From Prevotella sp. 885 (lineage in GTDB: Bacteria; Bacteroidota; Bacteroidia; Bacteroidales; Bacteroidaceae): a DNA stretch of 64,000 nt. The stretch spans positions 1 to 64,000 of the forward strand of contig NZ_NOVE01000007.1 in NCBI RefSeq assembly GCF_002265625.1, read 5' to 3'. Below the pieces are notes generated by a model. It was not told the DNA's origin. It did no database searches and saw only the letters and a program-made list of their open reading frames with translations. The translations under genes were made by a program, and so were the position numbers. This document shows, piece by piece, positions 7,372 through 16,314 of the stretch. Position 1 is the first letter of the stretch. The number at the start of each line of letters is the position of its first letter.

Positions 7372-9519
7372 ATGCACAAAATACACACTCCTCTGAAGCG
7401 CATCGCCACTGCCCTGCTCTTCCTCGCCGCCATACCGACAGTCACGCTTGCCGCCACCGACGACTACGACACGCTCGTGGAACGTATCAGCAATGACTTC
7501 CAAAGTGCGCCGGATATAACGGCGGACTTGAAGACGTTCGACATCAAGAAAGGCAGCTTCAGCGACATCGACTATGCCAGTACAGCCCAAGACGGATGGC
7601 AGCCACGCACACATCTCATCCGCCTCAGCAACCTCGTCTATGCCTATACCAACAAGAAGAGCAAGCTGTATGGCAACGAGAATGTATATAACAACATCGT
7701 GAAAGCTCTGTCATACTGGATGGAACGTCGCCCGAAGAGCACCAACTGGTGGTACGCCCAGGTGGCTGAACCTCAGTCGCTCGGCGTGATGCTCGTCAAG
7801 ATGAGACAGGGCAAGCACCATCTGCCCAAACAGCTGGAGCAGAACATTCTCAATCACATGCGCGAAGACGGCGGCGATCCTGCCAAGTGGACCGGTGCCA
7901 ACCGCACCGACCTGTGCCTCCATTGGATTTATCGTGCTGCCGTAGAGCGTAACGATGCCGACCTGAAACGTGCTATGGAGCTGGCTTTCGAGCCTATAAA
8001 ATACACTACAGGCGAGGGCTTTCAGTGTGACGGCAGCTTCATTCAGCATGGACAGCAGCTCTATATCGGAGGCTACGGTGACGAGATTCTGAAGGGCATC
8101 ACGCAGATAGCCGGATATGCTGCGGGCACGAAGTTTGCGCTCAGCGCTGACAAGAAGGAGATGGTAAGGCAGTTTATGCTCCATTCGTTTTATCCCACCA
8201 TACGCGGAAAGTATAAGATTTACAATACATTGGGACGTGGTGTGAGCCGCAACAACTCGCTCAAAGCTTCCAATACAGCCCTTTACGCCCGCCGTATGAT
8301 GACCATCGATCCTGAATATGCCGCACAGTATCAGGACATAGTATCAAGAATAGAGGGTAAGGCAAAGGCTGACAAGGGCGTCGCATCCGCCAACACCCAC
8401 TTCTACAGGGCTGACTACACGCTACACACTCGCCCCTCTTATTCCGTAGGCGTGCGTTTCTGCTCTACGCGAACATCACGCATGGAGTATGGCAACGGCG
8501 AGAATCTGAAGGCTTACTACGTGTCGGACGGCAGCTGCTCCATAAATAAGACGGGCGACGAATATCTCAATATCTTCCCCGCTTGGAACTGGACGCACAT
8601 CCCCGGCGTTACGGCTCCCGTGACGGAACGTGTGCCACTGGGCAAGAAAGACTGGGAGCTGCGAGGCACATCGCAGTTTGCGGGTGGCGTGACCGACTCC
8701 ATCTACGGAGCCTCAACCTACGCTTACTACGACTCCTACGACGGCATAAACACCGGAGCACGCAAGTCTTGGTTCTTCTTTGACGACGAGGTGGTCTGCC
8801 TCGGAGCCGGCGTTACGTCGTCATCGCAAAGCGACGTGCAGACAACCGTAAACCAATGTCTGGACAATGCCAAATGGACATTGGACTATAAGGACGGCAA
8901 CGGCAAGTCACAGCTCAAGCTGTCTGACAACATTACGAAGACCGACATCCGGTGGGTGCGCCATAATGGTGTGGCTTATGTGTTCCCGAAGGGTGGCAAG
9001 GTGACAATCGAACGAAAGAAGCAGAGCGGCAACTGGCACGACATCAACAACGTGGAGCCGAACCGTACCTCCACGCTCGACGTAGCCACCGTGGCTATCG
9101 ACCACGGCACACGTCCGCAGAACGCCTCTTACGTCTACGTCATCGTACCCGACAACACGTCTGACAATGCCCTCGACAAGTATGCACAAAGCAATGAGAT
9201 CAGCATTCTTTCCAACAGCAAGAAGCTTCAGGCTGTACGTCGTGGCGGACTCGGCGTCTGGCAGATGGTGTTCCATGAGAAGGGAAAGTATAAGGACGGT
9301 GACATCGAGGTGAAGACCGACCGTCCCTGTGCGCTTATGGTACGCCGCAGGGCAGACGGTCATGTCTGGCTGCACGTGGCTGACCCGGCACAGAAGCAGC
9401 AGACCATCAACTTGCAGGTGAAGCTGAAGGGAAGTCTCAAGAAGGCAAAGAAGGTAAAGTGCAGTTTCGGCTCGACAGGCGAAAAGGCAGGAGCCACAAA
9501 AGCATATTGCCTTAAATAA
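7372..9519 (+). CDS. Polysaccharide lyase family 8 (hyaluronate/chondroitin lyase-like)
   Basis: This 715-residue protein has a signal peptide (to about residue 27), an alpha-toroid N-terminal domain and a beta-sandwich C-terminal region. The PL8 active site is visible: aromatic patch Trp126-Trp127 (NWWYAQ), Asn177 (TGANRTD), His226 and Tyr235 (GSFIQHGQQLYIGGYG). PL8 enzymes cleave uronic-acid-containing glycans such as hyaluronan, chondroitin sulfate or xanthan by beta-elimination. The substrate cannot be fixed from sequence. It is odd in context: no SusC/SusD pair, sulfatase or unsaturated-glucuronyl hydrolase is near, and it lies 18 bases after uridine kinase. Confidence 0.9.
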   Translation: MHKIHTPLKRIATALLFLAAIPTVTLAATDDYDTLVERISNDFQSAPDITADLKTFDIKKGSFSDIDYASTAQDGWQPRTHLIRLSNLVYAYTNKKSKLYGNENVYNNIVKALSYWMERRPKSTNWWYAQVAEPQSLGVMLVKMRQGKHHLPKQLEQNILNHMREDGGDPAKWTGANRTDLCLHWIYRAAVERNDADLKRAMELAFEPIKYTTGEGFQCDGSFIQHGQQLYIGGYGDEILKGITQIAGYAAGTKFALSADKKEMVRQFMLHSFYPTIRGKYKIYNTLGRGVSRNNSLKASNTALYARRMMTIDPEYAAQYQDIVSRIEGKAKADKGVASANTHFYRADYTLHTRPSYSVGVRFCSTRTSRMEYGNGENLKAYYVSDGSCSINKTGDEYLNIFPAWNWTHIPGVTAPVTERVPLGKKDWELRGTSQFAGGVTDSIYGASTYAYYDSYDGINTGARKSWFFFDDEVVCLGAGVTSSSQSDVQTTVNQCLDNAKWTLDYKDGNGKSQLKLSDNITKTDIRWVRHNGVAYVFPKGGKVTIERKKQSGNWHDINNVEPNRTSTLDVATVAIDHGTRPQNASYVYVIVPDNTSDNALDKYAQSNEISILSNSKKLQAVRRGGLGVWQMVFHEKGKYKDGDIEVKTDRPCALMVRRRADGHVWLHVADPAQKQQTINLQVKLKGSLKKAKKVKCSFGSTGEKAGATKAYCLK

Positions 9520-9523
9520 ATAA

Positions 9524-9569
9524 GCTTTAAAACTTATGAAAACTTACATAAAGCGGCTTTTTTTTATTC
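9524..9569 (+). terminator. Possible weak terminator after the PL8 lyase
   Basis: A GCTTTA/TAAAGC stem with an AT-rich loop is followed by GGC and a run of eight or nine T. The pairing is short. The position, right after the lyase stop and before a new promoter, supports it. Confidence 0.4.
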
Positions 9570-9600
9570 GTTTGCGGGCGTGCCTTTAGAATAATATTCG

Positions 9601-9608
9601 TACATTTG
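9601..9608 (+). promoter_or_regulatory. -7 box for the glycosyltransferase-mfd operon
   Basis: TACATTTG matches TAnnTTTG, 51 bases before the start codon. The expected -33 TTTG is not found at 19 bases. TTTA at 9586-9589 and TTTG at 9571 are the nearest candidates. Confidence 0.45.
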
Positions 9609-9658
9609 CAAAATAGATAGTTAAAGACAAGCCAAACAGAACTAAATATAAAGGTAGT

Positions 9659-10408
9659 ATGAACAAAAGCGACAGCATCATAATCATCCCCACATATAAC
9701 GAAAAGGAAAATATCGAGAAGATCATACGCGCCATCTTCGCTCTCGAAAAGTGCTTCCACATTCTCGTCATCGACGACGGAAGCCCCGACGGAACAGCCC
9801 AGATAGTGCATCATCTCATCGACACGGAGTTTGCCGACCGCCTCTTTATCGTGGAGCGCAGCGGCAAGTTGGGACTCGGCACCGCCTACATCACAGGATT
9901 CAAGTGGGCGCTCGAGCACGGCTACGACTACATCTTCGAGATGGACGCCGACTTCTCTCACGACCCAGCCGACCTGCCGCGCCTTTACGCAGCTTGCCAT
10001 GACGAAGGCTACGACCTCGCCATCGGTTCGCGCTACGTAAGCGGCGTCAACGTCGTAAACTGGCCTATGGGACGCGTACTGATGAGCTACTTCGCCTCCA
10101 AGTACGTGCGCATGGTCACTGGTTTCCAGGTGCACGACACCACAGCGGGCTTCAAGTGCTATCGCCGTTGCGTGCTCGAATCTATTCCGCTCGACCAGAT
10201 CCGCTTCAAAGGCTACGGCTTCCAGATAGAGATGAAGTTCACGGCATACAAGATGGGTTACAAGATTAAGGAGGTGCCCGTAGTGTTCGTCAACCGTCGC
10301 GAAGGTGTCAGCAAGATGAGCGGTGGCATTTTCTCCGAAGCTTTCTTCGGCGTTATGCGTCTGCGTTGGGACGGATGGTTCAGAAAGTATCCTAAGGCAA
10401 AACATTAA
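9659..10408 (+). CDS. Polyprenol-phosphate mannosyltransferase-like GT2 glycosyltransferase
   Basis: The 249-residue protein transfers a sugar, probably mannose, from a nucleotide sugar to a polyprenyl phosphate at the inner membrane face. It has the DPM1-type GT-A fold: IIIPTYNEKENI at the N-terminus, VIDDGSPDGT, the metal-binding EMDADFSHDP, GSRYVSGVNVVNWP, and the C-terminal KEVPVVFVNRREGVSKM. No C-terminal membrane anchor is present, as in the short soluble class. It lies 33 bases upstream of mfd and behind its own -7 box. Confidence 0.88.
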   Translation: MNKSDSIIIIPTYNEKENIEKIIRAIFALEKCFHILVIDDGSPDGTAQIVHHLIDTEFADRLFIVERSGKLGLGTAYITGFKWALEHGYDYIFEMDADFSHDPADLPRLYAACHDEGYDLAIGSRYVSGVNVVNWPMGRVLMSYFASKYVRMVTGFQVHDTTAGFKCYRRCVLESIPLDQIRFKGYGFQIEMKFTAYKMGYKIKEVPVVFVNRREGVSKMSGGIFSEAFFGVMRLRWDGWFRKYPKAKH

Positions 10409-10441
10409 AACATTCGAGATACGTCGAGAGGACATCCTTAA

Positions 10442-13400
10442 ATGCTTATGGAAATAAGAGAGATTAGCAACATATATTCAGCCCTGCCTCAGTGCGGGGC
10501 TTTTTTGAAAGCTGTAAATGACGAGTCGGTGAAGCATTTATTCCTTAAGGGAATGGTTGCTTCATCGGCTCCTGTGTTTTTTGCGGCAGCCGCAAGCCGT
10601 ACAGAAAACGGCAAGAAAGGGGCGCAGAAACCGCTCACGGCGGTCTTCATACTGCAGGACAATGACGAGGCAGGCTACTTCTATCATGACCTTACGCAGA
10701 TTCTCGGTACGGACAACGTGCTGTTCTTCCCGTCATCTTACCGCCGTGCCGTGAAGTACGGACAGCGCGACGCAGCCAACGAAATTCTGCGCACGGAGAC
10801 TCTCTCACGCCTCTCGGCAGCTCATACGACTGGCAAAGGGAAGGACAATCCGGGCTTCCTCTATGTGGTAACATGTCCTGAAGCCCTCAGCGAGCTTGTG
10901 GTGTCGAAGCGAAACCTCGACGAGCGCACCATAAGCATCGGCGTCGGCGACATCGTCAATCTTACTGATCTCGGACGAAAGATGCGCAGTCTTGGCTTTG
11001 AGGAGGTAGACTACGTTTACGAACCGGGACAGTTTGCGATGCGCGGAAGCATCGTCGACGTCTATTCTTACTCGTCTGAACTGCCCTTCCGCATCGACTT
11101 CTTCGGCGACGAGGTGGACACCATCCGCACGTTCGAGGTGGCAGACCAGCTCTCGAAGGACTCGAAGGAGACGGTTCAGATTGTTCCCGAACTGGCACAG
11201 ACCGTCACAGACAAGCAGCCCTTCACTGCCATGCTGCCCGAGGATGCCCTGCTGGTCTTCAAGGACCGCCTCTATCTCTGCTCTGCCATTGAGCAGATTT
11301 ATGACAACGGCTTCTCCAAGCAAGCCTTCACGGAACGTCTTGAGGGTGCCACGGAGATGGAGCAGGAGCAGATTTTGCGCGAAATGCGGAAGGAGAACAA
11401 TCTGGTCAGCGGCGTAGAATTTCGCAAAGCTATCAGCGGTTTCCGCTTCGTCGAGATGGGAGCACATCCGTCCGGCACTCCCCAAACCACCATCACATTC
11501 AACATTTCGCCGCAACCGCTGTTTCATAAGAACTTCGAATTGCTGGCTCAGACTCTCGAAGACTTCCTGCTTCAGGGCTATCATCTCTACATTCTTGCGG
11601 ACAGCGAGAAGCAGACACGCCGACTGAAGGAGATTTTCGAGAGCGACGAACTGCGTGCCGTACGCAACGCCCGCCATCAGAAATCGCCCAATTCGGAGGC
11701 TCTCTCCGTAGCTGACAACATCACGTTCACCCCCGTTGACCACACTCTGCACGAGGGATTCGCCGACGCCGACCTCCGTCTGTGCTTCTTTACGGACCAC
11801 CAGATATTCGACCGTTTCCATAAATACAACCTCAAGTCGGACGCTGCACGGACCGGAAAGATGGCGCTGACGATGAAGGAACTGCAGGAAATGGAGCCGG
11901 GCGACTTCATCGTACACGTGGATTTCGGCATCGGCAAGTTCGGCGGACTCTTACGCGTGCCGGTCGGCGACAGCTATCAGGAGGCCATACGCATCTATTA
12001 TCAGCACGGCGACATCGTGGACGTGTCAATACATTCGCTCTACAAGATATCCAAATACCGCCGCGCCGACACCGGCGAACCGCCACGCCTCAGCGCTCTC
12101 GGCACGGGTGCGTGGGACCGACTGAAGGAACGCACAAAGAAGCGCATCAAGGACATCGCGCGTGACCTTATCAAGCTCTATTCGAAGCGTCGCCACGAGA
12201 AGGGATTCTCATTCTCTGCCGACTCTTACCTGCAGCACGAGCTGGAGGCTTCGTTCCTGTATGAGGACACGCCGGACCAGTCGAAAGCCACGCAGGACGT
12301 AAAGCATGACATGGAGAGCAACCGACCCATGGACCGCCTCGTATGCGGCGACGTGGGATTCGGCAAGACGGAAGTGGCCATACGTGCCGCTTTCAAGGCT
12401 GCCACGGACGGCAAGCAGGTGGCTGTGCTGGTGCCCACCACGGTGCTGGCGTTCCAGCATTACAAGACATTCCTCAGCCGCCTGAAGGAGATGCCCGTCC
12501 GCGTGGACTATCTCTCACGTGCCCGCACAGCCAAGCAGACCCGCGAGGTGCTTGCCGATCTGAAGGAGGGCAAGATTGACATTCTCATAGGCACGCACAA
12601 GCTAATAGGCAAGTCGGTGGAATGGCATGACCTCGGACTGCTCATCATCGACGAGGAGCAGAAGTTCGGCGTGGCTACGAAGGAGAAGCTGCGCAAGCTG
12701 AAGACCAACGTGGACACGCTCACCATGTCTGCCACCCCCATCCCGCGCACGCTACAGTTCTCGCTGATGGGAGCACGAGACATGAGCATCATACGCACGC
12801 CGCCGCCAAACCGCTATCCCGTCCAGACCGAACTGGGCGTATACGGACACGAGATAATAGCCGACGCCATCAACTTCGAGATGTCGCGTAACGGACAGGT
12901 ATACTTCGTGAACGACCGCATATCCAACCTTCCCGAGATAGCCGCGCTCATCCATAAGTATGTCCCTGACGCACGAGTGGCCATCGGTCACGGTCAGATG
13001 AATCCGGAAGAGCTTGAGAAAATCCTCATCGGCTTTATGGATTATGATTACGACGTGCTCCTCTCCACGTCCATCGTGGAGAACGGCATCGACATCTCCA
13101 ACGCCAACACCATCATCATCAACGACGCACACCGCTTCGGACTCTCTGACCTCCATCAGATGCGAGGACGTGTGGGACGCTCCAACCGCAAGGCGTTCTG
13201 CTACCTGCTGGCTCCGCCAAAGTCGGTGCTGACGCCTGAGGCACGCCGCCGACTGGAGGCATTGGAGAATTTCTCCGAACTCGGCAGCGGATTTAATCTT
13301 GCCATGCAGGACCTCGACATCCGCGGCGCGGGCAATCTGCTCGGTGCCGAACAAAGCGGATTCATGGAAGATCTCGGCTACGAGACTTATCAGAAAATCC

Positions 13401-13951
13401 TCAATCAGGCTGTCACCGAACTCAAGAACGAGGAATTCCAGGACATCTACGCTGAGGAGATAGCACAGGGTAAGGAGATCAGCGGCGACGAGTTTGTGGA
13501 GGATTGCGCACTGGAGAGCGACTTGGAGATGTATTTCCCTGAGACCTACGTCCCCGGTTCGGCAGAAAGAATGTTCCTCTATCGCGAGCTCGACAACATC
13601 AGCGACGACGACCAGCTGGACGCTTATCGCAAGAGGCTGGAAGACCGCTTCGGCAAGATGCCGAAGGAGGGAGAGCAGCTGCTCCTCGTTGTGCCGCTAA
13701 GAAGAATCGGCAAGAAGCTCGGTTGCGAGAAGATCATCCTCAAGCAGGGTCGCATGCAGATGCAGTTTGTGAGCAATCCAGAGTCTGCTTACTATAAGAG
13801 TCAGGCTTTCGGACGCGCCCTCAACTATATATCTTCGCACACCCGTCGCTGCAATCTCAAGGAAGCCAGAGGCCACCGCTTCATGATTGTGACCGGCATC
13901 ACATCGGTGGGCGACGCTCTGGAGGTGCTGAAAGAGATAGACAACATGTAA
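10442..13951 (+). CDS. mfd: Transcription-repair coupling factor Mfd
   Basis: This 1169-residue ATP-dependent DNA translocase displaces stalled RNA polymerase and recruits UvrAB excision repair. Visible in order: the UvrB-like N-terminal region (VVTCPEALSELVV, ending near FVEMG), the RNA-polymerase-interaction domain (PGDFIVHVDFGIGKFGGL), Walker A GDVGFGKTEVAIRAAF, the DEEQ-type box IIDEEQKFGV, TMSATPIPRTL, and the translocation/TRG part (HQMRGRVGRSNRKAFCYLL). The usual length is about 1100-1170. ATG 10442 or ATG 10448 could be the start. The gene is followed after 50 bases by the histidine phosphatase. Confidence 0.97.
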   Translation: MLMEIREISNIYSALPQCGAFLKAVNDESVKHLFLKGMVASSAPVFFAAAASRTENGKKGAQKPLTAVFILQDNDEAGYFYHDLTQILGTDNVLFFPSSYRRAVKYGQRDAANEILRTETLSRLSAAHTTGKGKDNPGFLYVVTCPEALSELVVSKRNLDERTISIGVGDIVNLTDLGRKMRSLGFEEVDYVYEPGQFAMRGSIVDVYSYSSELPFRIDFFGDEVDTIRTFEVADQLSKDSKETVQIVPELAQTVTDKQPFTAMLPEDALLVFKDRLYLCSAIEQIYDNGFSKQAFTERLEGATEMEQEQILREMRKENNLVSGVEFRKAISGFRFVEMGAHPSGTPQTTITFNISPQPLFHKNFELLAQTLEDFLLQGYHLYILADSEKQTRRLKEIFESDELRAVRNARHQKSPNSEALSVADNITFTPVDHTLHEGFADADLRLCFFTDHQIFDRFHKYNLKSDAARTGKMALTMKELQEMEPGDFIVHVDFGIGKFGGLLRVPVGDSYQEAIRIYYQHGDIVDVSIHSLYKISKYRRADTGEPPRLSALGTGAWDRLKERTKKRIKDIARDLIKLYSKRRHEKGFSFSADSYLQHELEASFLYEDTPDQSKATQDVKHDMESNRPMDRLVCGDVGFGKTEVAIRAAFKAATDGKQVAVLVPTTVLAFQHYKTFLSRLKEMPVRVDYLSRARTAKQTREVLADLKEGKIDILIGTHKLIGKSVEWHDLGLLIIDEEQKFGVATKEKLRKLKTNVDTLTMSATPIPRTLQFSLMGARDMSIIRTPPPNRYPVQTELGVYGHEIIADAINFEMSRNGQVYFVNDRISNLPEIAALIHKYVPDARVAIGHGQMNPEELEKILIGFMDYDYDVLLSTSIVENGIDISNANTIIINDAHRFGLSDLHQMRGRVGRSNRKAFCYLLAPPKSVLTPEARRRLEALENFSELGSGFNLAMQDLDIRGAGNLLGAEQSGFMEDLGYETYQKILNQAVTELKNEEFQDIYAEEIAQGKEISGDEFVEDCALESDLEMYFPETYVPGSAERMFLYRELDNISDDDQLDAYRKRLEDRFGKMPKEGEQLLLVVPLRRIGKKLGCEKIILKQGRMQMQFVSNPESAYYKSQAFGRALNYISSHTRRCNLKEARGHRFMIVTGITSVGDALEVLKEIDNM

Positions 13952-14001
13952 TGGCAAGAGTCACACATTAAACATTAACAAACAGTAAACAACATACAAT
14001 C

Positions 14002-14535
14002 ATGGCATGCAAGCTTCTTCTTATCCGTCACGGCGAGACCGTTGACAACGTAAACCGCATCATGCAGGGTCAGACGCCGGGCAAACTTACAGAAAACGGC
14101 ATCAATCAGGCACGCAGTCTCGGCGCCGAACTGAGCCAAAAACACATCGACGCCTTCGTATCGAGCGACCTCCAACGTGCCGTCGACACCTGTGTGGAGG
14201 TGGCAGCCCCCCACTTCCAAGGCGACCGCCAGGCTGCTCTCGCCAACATCTTCCAGACTCCGCTGCTCAGAGAGCGCGACTGGGGCAGCTTCACCGGTCG
14301 ATACATCCCCGACCTGAAGGACGCAAAGTGGACGCCGGACATCGAGACCACAGACGCCATGCGCCAACGTGCCAACGCCTTCCTCCAGCTTATGCGCCAG
14401 CGTTATGACGGCAAGACAGTAGCCGCCGTAGGTCACGGAATAATAAACAAAGCCATACAGTCCGTCTTCTTCGGCAAGCCAATGCAGGACATCGAACCGA
14501 TGAAGAACGTGGAAGTAAGGGTGTTGGAGGTGTAA
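14002..14535 (+). CDS. Histidine phosphatase / phosphoglycerate-mutase-like protein
   Basis: This 177-residue cytoplasmic protein has the branch-1 histidine phosphatase signature LLIRHGETVDNVNRIMQG (phospho-accepting His). The other active-site parts are SSDLQRAVDT, the acid in LLRERDWGSF, and the second His in AAVGHGIINKAI. It is shorter than true cofactor-dependent phosphoglycerate mutases (about 230-250), so a broad phosphatase role such as alpha-ribazole or metabolite phosphatase is more likely. It is the last gene before a strong terminator. Confidence 0.85.
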   Translation: MACKLLLIRHGETVDNVNRIMQGQTPGKLTENGINQARSLGAELSQKHIDAFVSSDLQRAVDTCVEVAAPHFQGDRQAALANIFQTPLLRERDWGSFTGRYIPDLKDAKWTPDIETTDAMRQRANAFLQLMRQRYDGKTVAAVGHGIINKAIQSVFFGKPMQDIEPMKNVEVRVLEV

Positions 14536-14537
14536 AA

Positions 14538-14573
14538 AAAAACGATGATGCCATTTCTGACATCATCGTTTTT
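14538..14573. terminator. Bidirectional intrinsic terminator
   Basis: A perfect stem AAAAACGATGATG / CATCATCGTTTTT with a 10-base loop lies between convergent genes. It has an A tract on one side and a T tract on the other, so it can stop transcripts from both directions. Confidence 0.92.
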
Positions 14574-14587
14574 TTATGTTTTCTTCT

Positions 14588-16279
14588 TTATCTCTTTACA
14601 ATCTTTACTGTCTTCTGCGTACCATCCGCCATTTTCATTGTCTTAAGATAGATACCACTTGAAGGGTTGCTCACTCTACGTCCACTAAGGTCGCAGAAGC
14701 TTACGCTCAAAACTCTGTCAGCATCATCAGTCACACCATTGACGGCAGTAGGTCTGAATCCGTCTTCCGTTATCTCAAACTCCACCAGATTCGACTTATA
14801 CACCTTATCATTGTATTTATACATAGCCTGAATGCCAACCTTGGACACTCCGTCCTTATAGAAGAACATGTTGTGCATACTTCCTGTGAAGTTGAAATCA
14901 TAACCATCGCTGAACGAGTAAGGAATGTCTGTCATCGCCTCCTTTAGCAATACATATTCGTCAGGATAAGCCGTAAACAGTTCTCCATCAAAATATAAGT
15001 TGTAGTAGAGATAGTCAGCATTGAGCAGGTTATCGTCAACCGACATGTTATCAAGCCAATACAGCATTGCGCCATAACCATAGTTAGGGTCGTAAGGACG
15101 GAATTCCAGCAAATCGGGATCCTTAGGATTGGCAGGCAAATCATTCCAAGGCTTCATCTGCGGTTCCATAAAAACATTGATGAATTTCACGGTGCTCGTA
15201 CCCATATTCACGCCAAACATTTTGTCCGACTTAAGGGTCTTGTTCTCTGCGTCATAATCGAACGATATAGATTTCACGAAGAAGAAGCTGTCCGCCTCCT
15301 GATGATAATAATCGCTCCACACCTTCTCGCTTCCTAAGGCACTGAAATAAGCATGGCATTTGTTCTCCTTATCCACGCCCATGTATTTCTTGCCCTCAAA
15401 CACCACCTTGTCGCCGTCAATCTTACCCTTTACCCAATTGTCCGGGGCAGAATCGGTCAGGCCTCCAAGATAGAAGTCATTGCCGTCAATAGCCACATTA
15501 ATGATACGCGAATCATACTGCTCACCCGTATTCACAAAGTCAAGCTGATACTTCATTTTGTTCGCAGATGCAGAAGGAACACAAGGCTCATCCTTTATCT
15601 TGGTCCAAGTCTGATAGTAGTCGCCGAAACCTGTCCATTCGCCGGCACCATTGCAAAGAGCAAGAATCACGCCATTGTCCAGATTGTCAACACGAATAAG
15701 CGAGTCGTTACGAAGGACATAATTGATGGTCTGCGAAGTTTCGTCAAGGTCAAGCGATGTACGCTCGGCATTTATCCTACAACGGTAAAGATAGAAGAAT
15801 TCCACAATACCCGTTGGATTGCCATCATCGTCCATTCCTTCTTGAGCCACATATTTCTGTGGGAAGACAAACTTAATGGTATCACCTTCAGCCTTCTCAC
15901 CTTTCACCCAAGTGTTGGGAGAAATAGTGCTGACGATATTCTGAATATACACCTCACCGTTGTCTGTTTCGACATAACGCTCAACAGTGCCGTCGGATGC
16001 CGACGAATACACACTGTTGAAGAAAGTCATGAAGCCCTCGCCAGTACCATAAAGATTGTCGTGCAGGGTTCCCTTTGGCTGTTCGGTGATAATGTCAGCA
16101 TTGCCGGCAGCCTTCTTCATGCGTGCCAACATTGCCGTCTTATTGCCGACTGGCGACATGACAATGTCCATCGGCTTGCCCGTAGGCTTGTCCTTCATCG
16201 ACCGGTATGTCGAAAGTGGTTGTGCAAAAGACATTGTTGCAAGCGTTGCTACAGCAAGCGCCATATATAATCTCTTCAT
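14588..16279 (-). CDS. Secreted protein of unknown function with type IX sorting-like C-terminus
   Basis: The start at ATG 16279 gives 563 residues with a signal peptide (MKRLYMALAVATLATMSFAQ). The body consists of repeated beta-rich segments with no family I recognise. WVKGEKAEGDTIKFVFPQKY and WVKGKIDGDKVVFEGKKYMG look like two copies of the same internal module (about residues 125 and 280), so the body may be repetitive. The end, VSFCDLSGRRVSNPSSGIYLK...KIVKR, resembles the type A sorting domain recognised by the PorU system. It is followed downstream by the terminator and preceded by another apparent cargo gene 35 bases away, so the two are probably one transcript. Confidence 0.7.
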   Translation of the reverse strand: MKRLYMALAVATLATMSFAQPLSTYRSMKDKPTGKPMDIVMSPVGNKTAMLARMKKAAGNADIITEQPKGTLHDNLYGTGEGFMTFFNSVYSSASDGTVERYVETDNGEVYIQNIVSTISPNTWVKGEKAEGDTIKFVFPQKYVAQEGMDDDGNPTGIVEFFYLYRCRINAERTSLDLDETSQTINYVLRNDSLIRVDNLDNGVILALCNGAGEWTGFGDYYQTWTKIKDEPCVPSASANKMKYQLDFVNTGEQYDSRIINVAIDGNDFYLGGLTDSAPDNWVKGKIDGDKVVFEGKKYMGVDKENKCHAYFSALGSEKVWSDYYHQEADSFFFVKSISFDYDAENKTLKSDKMFGVNMGTSTVKFINVFMEPQMKPWNDLPANPKDPDLLEFRPYDPNYGYGAMLYWLDNMSVDDNLLNADYLYYNLYFDGELFTAYPDEYVLLKEAMTDIPYSFSDGYDFNFTGSMHNMFFYKDGVSKVGIQAMYKYNDKVYKSNLVEFEITEDGFRPTAVNGVTDDADRVLSVSFCDLSGRRVSNPSSGIYLKTMKMADGTQKTVKIVKR

Positions 16280-16314
16280 AAACATTAGGATTAAGTGTTA
16301 GTAGGTTACTAATT

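Noticed and set aside
9527..10435. 302-codon minus-strand frame opposite the glycosyltransferase
   Set aside because: It is the antisense shadow of a well-supported gene and has no recognisable domain.
15353..16270. 305-codon plus-strand frame opposite the secreted protein at 14588
   Set aside because: It is antisense to a gene with a clear signal peptide and sorting tail. Its composition is typical of a shadow frame.
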